From positions 2,294,001-2,358,000 of the forward strand of contig JAFLBJ010000001.1 in assembly GCA_017303415.1 (NCBI GenBank): a stretch of DNA of 64,000 nt, written 5' to 3'. Source of the stretch: Chitinophagales bacterium (GTDB lineage Bacteria; Bacteroidota; Bacteroidia; Chitinophagales; Chitinophagaceae). Below the pieces are notes generated by a model. The model was given only the letters and a program-made list of their open reading frames with translations. It did not search any database and had not been told where the DNA came from. Every line of letters starts with the position of its first letter. Position 1 is the stretch's first letter. Positions 53,613 through 62,721 of this stretch are shown here, in pieces. Position numbers and translations under genes: made by a program.

Positions 53613-56213
53613 ATGGCGAAAAACCTGTTAATAGTCGAGTCCCCTGCGAAAGCAAAAACCATAGAAAAGATCCTCGGAAAGGATTTTGAAGTGAAGAGTT
53701 GCTATGGACATATTCGCGACCTGGAAAAGGCCGAAATGGGTATCGATATTGAGAATGATTACAAACCTCGCTATATCATTCCGGCAGATAAAGAAAAGGT
53801 TGTCAAAGACTTAAAGAGTTTAGCGAAAAAATCAGATGAAGTATGGCTGGCAACGGATGAGGACCGTGAAGGAGAAGCCATCAGCTGGCATTTGTGTGAA
53901 GTTCTGGGTCTGAATCCAAAAACCACCAAACGGATCGTATTTCATGAGATCACCAAACCCGCTATTCAGGCAGCGGTAAAGAATCCACGATTTCTGGATA
54001 TGAACCTGGTGAATGCCCAGCAGGCCCGTCGGATCCTTGACCGCATTGTAGGTTTTGAATTAAGCCCTGTGCTCTGGAGAAAGGTGAGTATGCGGAATAA
54101 CCTGAGTGCCGGACGGGTACAGAGTGTAGCTGTTCGCCTGATAGCCGAGCGGGAAAGAGAGATCAATGCTTTTGCCTCAAACAGTACCTTCAAAATTGAG
54201 GCCCAATTCAGTTCACAAGATACCACCGGTAAATCGGTAAACTTTATAGCCGAAGGCAAGAAACAGGATTCGGTTTCCGATGCGGAAGCTTTTCTGCAAA
54301 GCTGTACCGGTGCCACGTATACCGTAAGGGATATTCAGGTAAAACCGGGAAAGCGCTCCCCTGCTCCACCCTTTACAACTTCTACTCTGCAACAGGAAGC
54401 CAGCCGCAAGCTGGGGTATGGCGTTTCGCGTACCATGCTGCTTGCGCAGAAACTGTATGAGAACGGGCATATCACTTATATGCGTACGGATAGTGTGAAC
54501 CTGAGTGATACTGCGTTGGGCGATATTACCAATACTGTGAAGGGGATGTATGGTGACAAGTATCATCAGTTCAGGCGGTTCAAAAATAAGAATGAGAGCG
54601 CGCAGGAGGCCCACGAAGCCATTCGCCCTACCTATATGAATAATACACAGGTAGGTGATCCGGATACCCAGCGTTTATACGAGCTGATCTGGAAACGCAC
54701 CATGGCCAGTCAAATGGCTGATGCCGAATTAGAAAAGACCATTGCGAAGATCGATATATCCACAAATAAAGAAGAGTTGACCGCCAGCGGCGAAGTATTG
54801 AAGTTTGATGGTTTTCTCAAAGTTTATCGGGAAGACCGGGATGACGATGACCTGGCGGAAGAAGAAAAAGAAGGTATGTTGCCACCCTTAACGGTTGGGC
54901 AAATACTTCCGCTTCGCGAGATGACCGCTACTGAAAGATTCAGCCGCCCATCTCCGCGCTTTACAGAAGCATCGCTGGTTAAAAAACTCGAAGAACTTGG
55001 TATCGGCCGACCTTCCACCTATGCCCCTACCATTTCCACGATTTTAAAAAGAGGGTATGTGGAGAAGCGTGATAAGGAAGGTGTGAAAAGAGATTTCCGG
55101 GTGTTATCCCTGAAAAAAGACAAGATCACGACGAGGGTCGATCAGGAAAACACTGGCGCCGAGAAATCAAAACTCTTCCCTACCGACCTTGGATTGGTAG
55201 TGACTGACTTTTTGAAACAGTACTTCGATGATATCATGGATTACAGTTTCACAGCCCGGATCGAAAGTGAGTTTGATGAAGTGGCGGAAGGAAAGATCAA
55301 GTGGAGTGAAATGATCAATGATTTCTATAACCCTTTTAAAAAGGATGTAGAAAAGACCATTGAAACGGCTGAGCGTGTGAAAGGAGAAAGAGAATTGGGT
55401 ACCGATCCTGAATCAGGTAAGCGCATTGTGGCCCGGATGGGACGTTATGGCCCCATGGTACAGATCGGGGAAGCTGATGCAGAGGAGAAACCACGTTTTG
55501 CCGCCTTGCGCAAAGACCAAAGCATTGAAACCATCACGCTTGATCAGGCGTTTGAACTCTTTCAATTACCCAGGACACTGGGAGAATATCAGGGACAGGA
55601 GGTCGTGGTGAATATAGGCCGGTTTGGCCCCTACGTACGGTTGGGTGATCAGTTCATTTCCATTCCCAAAGGAGAAGATCCGCTGGAGGTTTCGCTTGAC
55701 CGGGCCGTAGAATTGATTGCTGAAAAGCAAAAAGCAGATGCCCCCGTAGCCTTTTATAATGAAAAGCCGGTGACCAAAGGAAAGGGCCGTTTTGGTCCGT
55801 ATATCAAATGGGATGATATGTTTATCAATGTCCCCCGGCGGTATGATTTTGAAAAACTCTCCAAAGCAGATATCGATGAATTGATCGAAGCCAAAGTGGA
55901 GAAAGAAGCCAATCGGTTTATTCAGCGTTGGCCGGAGGAAAAAATATCGGTGGAGAATGCCCGATGGGGTCCCATTATCAAATTTGGGAAGAAGATCATT
56001 CGGTTACCCAAAAAGGCGGATGACACAAAATATACCGCGGATGACCTGGCAACCGTGAGCCTCGATGAGGTAAAGAAAATGATCGAGGTGGTGGATCCAA
56101 AAGCCTTTGCCAAAAAATCAGGCGGCCGTGTGGCAGCGAAGAAAGCGGCTAAGAAAAGCCCCGCTCCCAGGAAGAAAGCGGCTGTAAAGAAAAAGGCAGC
56201 GAAGAAAAAATAA
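53613..56213 (+). CDS. topA: DNA topoisomerase I
   Basis: 866 residues. Relaxes negative supercoils. N-terminal TOPRIM domain (LIVESPAKAKTIEKIL from residue 5, DEDREGEAI near 87), catalytic Tyr289 in YMRTDSV. The C-terminal third has no zinc-finger cysteines but four related units around RYGPMVQIG, RFGPYVRLG, RFGPYIKWD and RWGPIIKFG, the Toprim_Crpt repeats seen in many bacteria. It ends with a Lys/Ala-rich tail of about 30 residues, resembling histone H1 tails, probably for DNA binding. Confidence 0.97.
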   Translation: MAKNLLIVESPAKAKTIEKILGKDFEVKSCYGHIRDLEKAEMGIDIENDYKPRYIIPADKEKVVKDLKSLAKKSDEVWLATDEDREGEAISWHLCEVLGLNPKTTKRIVFHEITKPAIQAAVKNPRFLDMNLVNAQQARRILDRIVGFELSPVLWRKVSMRNNLSAGRVQSVAVRLIAEREREINAFASNSTFKIEAQFSSQDTTGKSVNFIAEGKKQDSVSDAEAFLQSCTGATYTVRDIQVKPGKRSPAPPFTTSTLQQEASRKLGYGVSRTMLLAQKLYENGHITYMRTDSVNLSDTALGDITNTVKGMYGDKYHQFRRFKNKNESAQEAHEAIRPTYMNNTQVGDPDTQRLYELIWKRTMASQMADAELEKTIAKIDISTNKEELTASGEVLKFDGFLKVYREDRDDDDLAEEEKEGMLPPLTVGQILPLREMTATERFSRPSPRFTEASLVKKLEELGIGRPSTYAPTISTILKRGYVEKRDKEGVKRDFRVLSLKKDKITTRVDQENTGAEKSKLFPTDLGLVVTDFLKQYFDDIMDYSFTARIESEFDEVAEGKIKWSEMINDFYNPFKKDVEKTIETAERVKGERELGTDPESGKRIVARMGRYGPMVQIGEADAEEKPRFAALRKDQSIETITLDQAFELFQLPRTLGEYQGQEVVVNIGRFGPYVRLGDQFISIPKGEDPLEVSLDRAVELIAEKQKADAPVAFYNEKPVTKGKGRFGPYIKWDDMFINVPRRYDFEKLSKADIDELIEAKVEKEANRFIQRWPEEKISVENARWGPIIKFGKKIIRLPKKADDTKYTADDLATVSLDEVKKMIEVVDPKAFAKKSGGRVAAKKAAKKSPAPRKKAAVKKKAAKKK

Positions 56214-56241
56214 TTCGATTTCTCGCCTCGCCCGCAGAGGT

Positions 56242-56259
56242 TCGTTGCGAGTGCAACGA
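56242..56259 (+). other. Hairpin after topA
   Basis: TCGTTGC (56242-56248) pairs with GCAACGA (56253-56259), loop GAGT. There is no T-tract, so an intrinsic terminator is uncertain; it lies between topA and the GH53 gene. Confidence 0.4.
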
Positions 56260-56295
56260 GAAACCGATCATACGAGTACCTTAATATTAATAGGA

Positions 56296-57444
56296 ATGAA
56301 AAAGTATGGTTTTGTGCTTTTGATGCTCTCCTTTTTCTCCTGCAAAGACAAAAAGAAAACCGATCCGGTAGAAACACCCGTTTACCACAATTGGAATTCA
56401 TTCAGCATGGGTGCGGATCTCTCCTTTGTCAATAATATTCAGGCACACGGCGGACAATACCGCGTTAACGGTGTTCAACAAGATCCTTTTCAGATACTCA
56501 AAGACAAAGGCGCCAATACAGTTCGTGTCCGTTTATGGCATAACCCTCTATGGGTAGCAAATCTCAATGCGGGCACCTATTATCATGATCTATATGATGT
56601 TGAAAAGACCATCAAAAGGGCTAAAGACCTGGGGATGGCCGTAAACCTTGATTTTCATTATTCCGATACCTGGGCAGATCCAGGTCACCAGGAAACGCCA
56701 GCCGCCTGGGCAGGACTTACTCTTCCTGTTTTAAAAGATTCCCTTTACAATTATACCCTTGCGGTTCTCAATTATTTAAAATCAAAGAACCTGACACCTG
56801 AAATGGTACAGGTAGGAAATGAAGTGAACGGTGGCATGTGCTGGCCAGTGGGAAAAGTAGATGCGGGGAACTATGATAATTTTTCTGAGTTATTGAAATC
56901 CGGGATCAAAGCGGTTCGGGATTTTTCTCTCACTTCCACCATCAAACCTAAGATCATCCTGCATCAGGCCCAACTCCATTCAGCTCATTGGTGGTTACAG
57001 GGAATTACGGCAAAAGGGGTTACTGATTTTGATATCGTAGGCCTTTCCCATTACAGTAAATGGGCGACCGTCAATAGCATGCAGGCGATCACAGACACCT
57101 TAAAGGCGTTAAAGACACGATTTGGAAAACAGGTGATGATCGTTGAAACAGCCTATCCCTGGGCTGCCGGAGGAAGTGACAGCTATGGAAATATTTTTTC
57201 CGCTACGGATACAGCTCCCGGTTATGGACTTTCCAAAGATGAACAATACCGTTATCTGAAAGACCTTGCATTGGCTGTATACAAGGGAGGTGGTATTGGT
57301 GTCCAATACTGGGAACCTGCCTGGATCAGTTCATCGATGAATGATGGATATGGCATCGGTTCTTCCTGGGAGAATTGCGCACTCTTTGATTTTTCCGGGA
57401 ACATCATGTCGAGCGCGGAGTATATGACGATTAAATTAGAATGA
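56296..57444 (+). CDS. Arabinogalactan endo-beta-1,4-galactanase lipoprotein (GH53)
   Basis: 382 residues from the ATG at 56296. Signal ending FFSC at Cys16, so a lipoprotein, likely on the outer membrane. GH53 barrel: GANTVRVRLWHNP near residue 75, acid/base Glu176 in GNEVNGG and nucleophile Glu284 in VETAYPW. It would cut beta-1,4-galactan side chains of pectin. No SusC/SusD or other galactan enzymes are nearby, so this looks like an isolated enzyme rather than part of a utilisation locus. An upstream start at 56245 is less likely because it would hide the signal peptide. Confidence 0.92.
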   Translation: MKKYGFVLLMLSFFSCKDKKKTDPVETPVYHNWNSFSMGADLSFVNNIQAHGGQYRVNGVQQDPFQILKDKGANTVRVRLWHNPLWVANLNAGTYYHDLYDVEKTIKRAKDLGMAVNLDFHYSDTWADPGHQETPAAWAGLTLPVLKDSLYNYTLAVLNYLKSKNLTPEMVQVGNEVNGGMCWPVGKVDAGNYDNFSELLKSGIKAVRDFSLTSTIKPKIILHQAQLHSAHWWLQGITAKGVTDFDIVGLSHYSKWATVNSMQAITDTLKALKTRFGKQVMIVETAYPWAAGGSDSYGNIFSATDTAPGYGLSKDEQYRYLKDLALAVYKGGGIGVQYWEPAWISSSMNDGYGIGSSWENCALFDFSGNIMSSAEYMTIKLE

Positions 57445-57450
57445 TAACCA

Positions 57451-57513
57451 GGATTATTGGAATACCCGGATTCCACAGAATCTGCGAAATCAGCGCAATC
57501 TGAATAATCAAGG
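57451..57513. repeat. Nonamer array between convergent genes
   Basis: 9-base units GGATTATTG, GAATACCCG, GATTCCACA, GAATCTGCG, AAATCAGCG, CAATCTGAA, TAATCAAGG in phase, with AAT or ATT at positions 2-4. It fills the gap between the GH53 stop (57444) and the oxidoreductase stop (57516). Confidence 0.5.
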
Positions 57514-57515
57514 TA

Positions 57516-58949
57516 TCAATCCACCTTCAAATCCCCCCACCCTGCTCTATAGGTTCTCTTCACAAACTGATTTGCCGCTTCAAAGTTGGTGATCTTCATA
57601 TTCTCTCCATCCCACATCAATTGCTTGCGACCGTTGAATTTCTTATTGCCTTTGGTGTCGGTTTCGTAATGATTATAACTCAACACCGCGAGGTTACCCA
57701 TCAACACGGTTTCAGTCAGAGGTCCCGATTGGGAGAATGGAGAACTGGTATAAGCTCCATAGCCTTGTTTACAAGCTTTCACCCATTGGTTCTGGTGACC
57801 TTCCGACCCGCCTTCAACAAAGGGGAATTTTGATTTTGGCAGTTTGGCTGTCTTCATCAATTTGGTTGGCAGAAGCGTGGCATTGCGTCCAAACAGACCT
57901 GCCATGATTTTTCCTTTGGTTCCTTCAAAGAGGATACCACCATCCCATTCGGCAAAATTTTCGTCAGGAAGTAATTCCTTCGGACGTTGGGGTTTGATCC
58001 CTCCATCATACCAGATCAATTCCACCGGAACCATTTTATCCCGGCGTGGGAACTGGATATGTATCTTGGCTGAAGGAGGAAAACTTCCTTCATAGAAGCT
58101 TTGCTGGAAGAAACCGGTATAAACAGATGTAACACTACATTCTACAGAGGTTGGATATTTGAGTTTAAGCGCGCGGTAAGGCACATCCATGAAATGGCAT
58201 CCCATATCGCCCAGGGAGCCTGTGCCAAAGTCCTGCCAACCTCTCCAGATGGCTGGATGATAAGCGGGGTTGTACGCTCTTTGAGGAGCGGTTCCCAGCC
58301 AGAGATCCCAGGAGAGTTCTTTGGGTACCTCAAAATTTCCAGTGGGCATAGATACGCCCGATGGCCAGGTGGGGCGGTTGGTCCACACGTGAACCGTATG
58401 AACATCTCCGATCACACCCGCCTGAATCCAGGTTTCCACCATCCGGGTATCATCCCCACTGCTCCCCTGGTTTCCCATTTGTGTCACCACCCGGTATTTC
58501 TTTTCGGCCAGGGTGAGCATGCGCGCCTCATAAATATCATGGGTGAGAGGTTTTTCCACATAAACATGTTTGCCCAATTCCATGGCTGCCATGGCCTGAA
58601 TGGCATGCATATGGTCGGGAGTGGTAATGATCACCGCGTCGATGTTTTTATGTTCCTTTTCGAGCATTTCCCTGTAATCGCGGTAAAATGGGGCATTGGG
58701 CCATTTCTTCCGTCCATTTACGGCTTGTCTTTCATCCACATCACAAAGTGCGGTTATATTCTCTGCACCATTGTTCCAGGCATAGGGAAGGTTTACCTCC
58801 GCTTTACCTCCCACACCGATACCGGCAATATTGAGTTTATCACTGGGAGGAATATACCCTTTTCCCAAAACATGGCGGGGTACGATAAAAAAACCAGCGG
58901 CAGCCAGGGAGGTATTCTTCAGGAATTTACGGCGGGAATTGACAGGCAT
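57516..58949 (-). CDS. Exported Gfo/Idh/MocA family oxidoreductase
   Basis: 477 residues. The N-terminus SRRKFLKNTSLAAAGF is a twin-arginine type signal, so folded protein with bound cofactor is exported. Rossmann fold with GIGVGGKAEVN near residue 42 and the EKPLTHD signature near 136; C-terminal GFO_IDH_MocA domain. Members act on sugars or their derivatives with bound NAD(P). Substrate unknown. Faces the GH53 gene 3' end to 3' end; no direct link in function is shown. Confidence 0.9.
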   Translation of the reverse strand: MPVNSRRKFLKNTSLAAAGFFIVPRHVLGKGYIPPSDKLNIAGIGVGGKAEVNLPYAWNNGAENITALCDVDERQAVNGRKKWPNAPFYRDYREMLEKEHKNIDAVIITTPDHMHAIQAMAAMELGKHVYVEKPLTHDIYEARMLTLAEKKYRVVTQMGNQGSSGDDTRMVETWIQAGVIGDVHTVHVWTNRPTWPSGVSMPTGNFEVPKELSWDLWLGTAPQRAYNPAYHPAIWRGWQDFGTGSLGDMGCHFMDVPYRALKLKYPTSVECSVTSVYTGFFQQSFYEGSFPPSAKIHIQFPRRDKMVPVELIWYDGGIKPQRPKELLPDENFAEWDGGILFEGTKGKIMAGLFGRNATLLPTKLMKTAKLPKSKFPFVEGGSEGHQNQWVKACKQGYGAYTSSPFSQSGPLTETVLMGNLAVLSYNHYETDTKGNKKFNGRKQLMWDGENMKITNFEAANQFVKRTYRAGWGDLKVD

Positions 58950-59088
58950 AGCAGACGTTTTGGCTAAAATAAGAAATTAGCGGAAGAAATGGACAAATAA
59001 AGGGGATGTACAACTCAATCCACAACTGGGGAAAATTATATGGAGAGATATTCGTTATGAAGAATGAATTTTATATTAATTAATAAGC

Positions 59089-59955
59089 ATGGAACCCAAC
59101 AACGAGCTATCCGCGTTATTTACCTTGATCGATGATCCTGATGAGGAAGTATTTGGTCTGGTATCGGAAAAGATCATTGATTATGGGAAACCTGTGATCC
59201 CCAACCTGGAACATTTATGGGAAACAACGCCTGATACAGGCATACAGGAGCGGATCGAATTGCTGATTCACCGGCTTCATTTTCGTGACCTCAAAGAAGA
59301 TTTTCGTCAATGGAATATTGCAGGGCATCACGATCTTTTGCTGGGCGCCATGTTGGTGAGCAAATTTCAATATCCCGATCTTACCACTGCTCCTATCCTG
59401 CTTGAAGTAGAAAAGATTCGGCGGAATATCTGGCTTGAACTCAATAACTATCTGACCCCGTTGGAACAGATCCGGATCGTGACAAGTATCCTGTACAGCT
59501 ATTATGGATTGAAAGGGACTGAGATCAATTACCAGGAACCCAACGAATTTCTTATTCACAAAACGATCGAGGCCAAAAGAGGTAATCAGTTGAGCAATGG
59601 GATATTATACCTGGTGTTGAGTGAATTATTGGACCTTCCTGTCAAAGCGGTCGGTCTTCCCAAGCAATTTGTGCTGGCTTATTTCAAACCGGGTTATTCG
59701 GATGAAAAGCTGGACGATCATCGGGAAAAGATCGAATTTTACATTGACCCGACCTCCGGACTGGTTTTTACCCATCAGGATGCGGAGAATTATTTCCGGC
59801 GGTTGGCTGTTCATCCCGTTCCGGCTTTTTTCAAACCGTTGAGCAACCGAATGATCATTCAGTACCTGCTTACCGAAATGGGTAAATGTTTCAGTTCGGA
59901 AAAGGACCTGTATAAACAAACCGAACTCCAGGAGCTTTCGGATCTGCTGGATTAG
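59089..59955 (+). CDS. Transglutaminase-like family protein (SirB1-like)
   Basis: 288 residues. A helical N-terminal half (HEAT-like, VIPNLEHLWETT) is followed by a Transglut_core2 region: RGNQLSNGILYLVLSELLDLPVKAVGLPKQFVLAYF (here split for length; about 165-205). The position where SirB1-type proteins often have Cys is Ser in GNQLSNG, so enzymatic activity is doubtful. Function unknown. Ends nine bases before ogt, so probably cotranscribed with it. Confidence 0.78.
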   Translation: MEPNNELSALFTLIDDPDEEVFGLVSEKIIDYGKPVIPNLEHLWETTPDTGIQERIELLIHRLHFRDLKEDFRQWNIAGHHDLLLGAMLVSKFQYPDLTTAPILLEVEKIRRNIWLELNNYLTPLEQIRIVTSILYSYYGLKGTEINYQEPNEFLIHKTIEAKRGNQLSNGILYLVLSELLDLPVKAVGLPKQFVLAYFKPGYSDEKLDDHREKIEFYIDPTSGLVFTHQDAENYFRRLAVHPVPAFFKPLSNRMIIQYLLTEMGKCFSSEKDLYKQTELQELSDLLD

Positions 59956-59964
59956 GCGATCCAT

Positions 59965-60462
59965 ATGGACGATTCAGTTTCCACATATTATCACTCCCCT
60001 GTTGGCCTGTTGAAGATCAGCAGTAACGAAACCTATATTCAGGAAGTAAGTTTTTATGACAAAACAGAGGTGCATGAACCTCGTCATCGTCATTTACCGG
60101 AGGTAATGGTACATTGCGTGGAACAATTGATACAGTACTTCAATGGGGCCCTTCGGCAATTTGATCTTCCGATCAAACAGGAGGGTACAGCTTTTCAACA
60201 GGATGTCTGGAATCAATTGATGACGATCCCTTATGGGAAAACGATCTCCTATCTTCAACTGGCGCGTCAATTAGGTGATGCAAAGGCCATTCGCGCCGCT
60301 GCCAGTGCCAATGGCAAGAACCAGATCGCGATCATTGTTCCCTGTCACCGGGTTATAGGCTCCAATCGAAGTTTGGTGGGATATGCCGGAGGATTGTGGC
60401 GCAAGAAATGGTTATTGGAACATGAGGCGAAGTATGCGTATGGGATCCAAACGCTTTTCTAG
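59965..60462 (+). CDS. ogt: Methylated-DNA-protein cysteine methyltransferase
   Basis: 165 residues. Suicide repair of O6-methylguanine: alkyl acceptor Cys127 in IVPCHRVIG; DNA-binding YLQLARQLGDAKAIRAAASANG before it; a degenerate N-terminal domain as in Ogt. The stop is followed immediately by the heptad array at 60463. Confidence 0.95.
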   Translation: MDDSVSTYYHSPVGLLKISSNETYIQEVSFYDKTEVHEPRHRHLPEVMVHCVEQLIQYFNGALRQFDLPIKQEGTAFQQDVWNQLMTIPYGKTISYLQLARQLGDAKAIRAAASANGKNQIAIIVPCHRVIGSNRSLVGYAGGLWRKKWLLEHEAKYAYGIQTLF

Positions 60463-60539
60463 AAATAAGAAATCAGAAATAATAAATAAGGAATAAGGAA
60501 GGCGACCCACCTCCTTATTCCTTATTTCTTTTTCTTTAT
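60463..60539. repeat. Eleven phased heptads with a perfect 16-bp hairpin, running into cdd
   Basis: AAATAAG, AAATCAG, AAATAAT, AAATAAG, GAATAAG, GAAGGCG, ACCCACC, TCCTTAT, TCCTTAT, TTCTTTT, TCTTTAT. The arms 60484-60499 and 60512-60527 are perfect complements, loop 12 bases. It starts directly after the ogt stop, and the right arm encodes the last residues and TAA stop of cdd. A bidirectional terminator function is likely. Confidence 0.85.
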
Positions 60540-61016
60540 CTCCTGTCCTGTAAATGCCATGGGCAGCAATTCCATGGCACTTGACAATATAATCACTGGT
60601 CCTGTTTTTCCTCCCAGTATCAAGCGGATGGGTTTACCACTTCTTAATTCATATTCAGCAAGGGATTGTCTGCAAATACCACAGGGACTGATGGGGTGGT
60701 CACTGGTACCCTGTTCAGTGTCGTAGGTGATGGCCATGGATTCGATGGTGGCATCAGGATGCATGGAACTGATGGCGGAGAGCAACACACGTTCGGCGCA
60801 GATACCTGCAGGAAAAGAGGCGTTCTCCTGGTTGGTGCCGGTTAATACCTTTCCGTTGTGCAATTTTGCAGCCGCTGCTACATGGAAGTGTGAGTAAGGT
60901 GCATAGGAGGCGGAAGTGGCCTCATGTGCTTTTTCCAGCAGGTCACGGTCAGCTTTCTCCAATTCTGCTGCCGACGCAAATTCCTGGTATTCCGTTGTCA
61001 ATTGACGAGGCTTCAT
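60522..61016 (-). CDS. cdd: Cytidine deaminase
   Basis: 164 residues. Zinc site formed by CAERVLL (Cys and catalytic Glu) near residue 92 and PCGICRQ near 131. Converts cytidine and deoxycytidine to uridine forms in nucleoside salvage. The final IKKKK and the TAA stop are encoded by heptad repeats that continue into the intergenic array, so the Lys tail may be a by-product of the repeat. It lies 29 bases after lepB and is probably cotranscribed. Confidence 0.93.
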   Translation of the reverse strand: MKPRQLTTEYQEFASAAELEKADRDLLEKAHEATSASYAPYSHFHVAAAAKLHNGKVLTGTNQENASFPAGICAERVLLSAISSMHPDATIESMAITYDTEQGTSDHPISPCGICRQSLAEYELRSGKPIRLILGGKTGPVIILSSAMELLPMAFTGQEIKKKK

Positions 61017-61045
61017 ACCGGTCTGTTTTTAGGTGAAAAAATCCC

Positions 61046-62593
61046 CTACCTGACCATTTTGAAGAACCGGTTCCACCGGGGGCCCTTGCCCTTTTCAAAG
61101 CTGAACCAGATCATCCAGGCCTTTCCTACCACATGGTCTTCGGGAACAAATCCCCAGTAGCGACTGTCCTGCGAGCCCATGCGGTTATCTCCCATCATCC
61201 AGTAATAATCCATTTTAAAGGTGTACTGGCTGGTGGCAGTTCCGTTGATATAAAATGTATTTCCTTCCCGGCGAAGGTCATTGTGTTCATAGTGTCCAAT
61301 AACCCTTTCATACACTGCATAATTTTCAGGTGTAAGGGTAATGGTTGCATTTTTTTTCGGGATCCAGATCGGACCGAAATTATCCCGTGAATAATGATGG
61401 AGGGTGTCGTACGGAAATGTAGGTTCATCTCCTCCGGAATAATCCAGTTTGATGTCCTGGATCAATCCCGCCTGTGTCATTTTCTGCCGGGCCTTTTCGG
61501 TCAGCAGCATATGGTAAACATTGGGGGCGCTTACCAGTCGGTAATCATATTTCTCCGCATCGAGGTTATATTCCTCTTTCATGATGTCGGGATCAAGGTA
61601 GGAATTGCCTTTGATCGTAACGATATAATTCATTTGGGCATCGGGGGCGAGTTCCTGTTTTTGACCATTGATGTATACCAGTCCATCCCTGATGGATAAG
61701 GTGTCACCAGGAATACCAACACAACGTTTGATATAATTATCTGTTTTATCTACGGGATGCACGGCAATGGGAAAAGTTTCCGGATCATTAAAAACCATTT
61801 GAGCAAATGACTTTTGTTCCGGACTTCCATTGACCATCCAGCGCTTCAATTCATAATATGGTCGGGCAGATTGAAAGTCTTTGTGGTTGATGACGGTATC
61901 CCCTGCCGGGAAGTTGAATACCACGGCATCGCCTCGTTTTACGGGAGCGGCAAACCACCGGATATAGGGGATTTTGATCCACTCCAGATAGGATTTTCGT
62001 TTAGAAGCCGGGAGATAGTTGTGGATAAAAGGAACTGATAAAGGCGTATTGGGTACCCGGGGTCCATAACTCAGTTTGCTGACAAACAGAAAATCATTTA
62101 CCAGCAGTGATTTCTCCATCGAGGGAGTTGGAATGGTATAGGCTTCAAAAACAAAAAGCCGAATAAGGGTGGCCGCTACAATGGCGAAAATGGCTGCATC
62201 CACCCATTCACGCCACCCAGCTTTTTTATAATTTCTCACCGCTTCGGGTCCGGAAAAACGCAGGTTTTTTTCTGCAGCCAGAACGGGAAAATAGATCGGC
62301 GCAAACAGGGAGGCCATGGTATGCTGGCCAAAACTGAATTTACCAAAGAGTTTGACAAACTCGATGAATATTCCCATACTGATAAACCAGCCCGCTACAG
62401 GTATGAATTGCCAGAAGACCCAGTGTTTGGGTCGTTGGGCGATTTCCTGCATGATCCAGGTATTGTAAAAAGGTATATAGGCTTTCCAGGCAGGGACACC
62501 GGCTTTTTGAAAAAGTCGGGCCAGACCAAATGAAGGAAGGAAGACGAGTAAAGTGCCGATGAGGTAAATGACCAATAAATGCTGAAAAGGCAT
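61046..62593 (-). CDS. lepB: Signal peptidase I
   Basis: 515 residues. Ser-Lys dyad: Ser159 in PTPSMEKSLL and Lys289 in NYIKRCVGIPGD; the MMGDNRMGSQDSRYWGFVP block completes the S26 signature. Cleaves signal peptides of exported proteins at the periplasmic face. The N-terminal 125 residues hold three extra hydrophobic segments, unlike the one or two of model enzymes, and a long insertion (about 290-430) separates the Lys from the last motif. Promoter box TAAATTTG is upstream; cdd follows. Confidence 0.94.
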   Translation of the reverse strand: MPFQHLLVIYLIGTLLVFLPSFGLARLFQKAGVPAWKAYIPFYNTWIMQEIAQRPKHWVFWQFIPVAGWFISMGIFIEFVKLFGKFSFGQHTMASLFAPIYFPVLAAEKNLRFSGPEAVRNYKKAGWREWVDAAIFAIVAATLIRLFVFEAYTIPTPSMEKSLLVNDFLFVSKLSYGPRVPNTPLSVPFIHNYLPASKRKSYLEWIKIPYIRWFAAPVKRGDAVVFNFPAGDTVINHKDFQSARPYYELKRWMVNGSPEQKSFAQMVFNDPETFPIAVHPVDKTDNYIKRCVGIPGDTLSIRDGLVYINGQKQELAPDAQMNYIVTIKGNSYLDPDIMKEEYNLDAEKYDYRLVSAPNVYHMLLTEKARQKMTQAGLIQDIKLDYSGGDEPTFPYDTLHHYSRDNFGPIWIPKKNATITLTPENYAVYERVIGHYEHNDLRREGNTFYINGTATSQYTFKMDYYWMMGDNRMGSQDSRYWGFVPEDHVVGKAWMIWFSFEKGKGPRWNRFFKMVR

Positions 62594-62613
62594 TGGTGAT
62601 TGTTTAAAGTCAA

Positions 62614-62621
62614 CAAATTTA
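62614..62621 (-). promoter_or_regulatory. -7 box of lepB
   Basis: Minus strand TAAATTTG, exact TAnnTTTG match, 20 bases before the lepB start. ATTG occurs 17 bases upstream, shorter than the normal 19-21 spacing. Confidence 0.4.
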
Positions 62622-62721
62622 TTACAATAATCCTAAAGCAATCAGGTTCTTTATTCCTGCATATAAGTCGGCCGATCGCCCTGTTTGTAACAGCGACAAT
62701 CAGAATATTTTGTTAAGGAAC

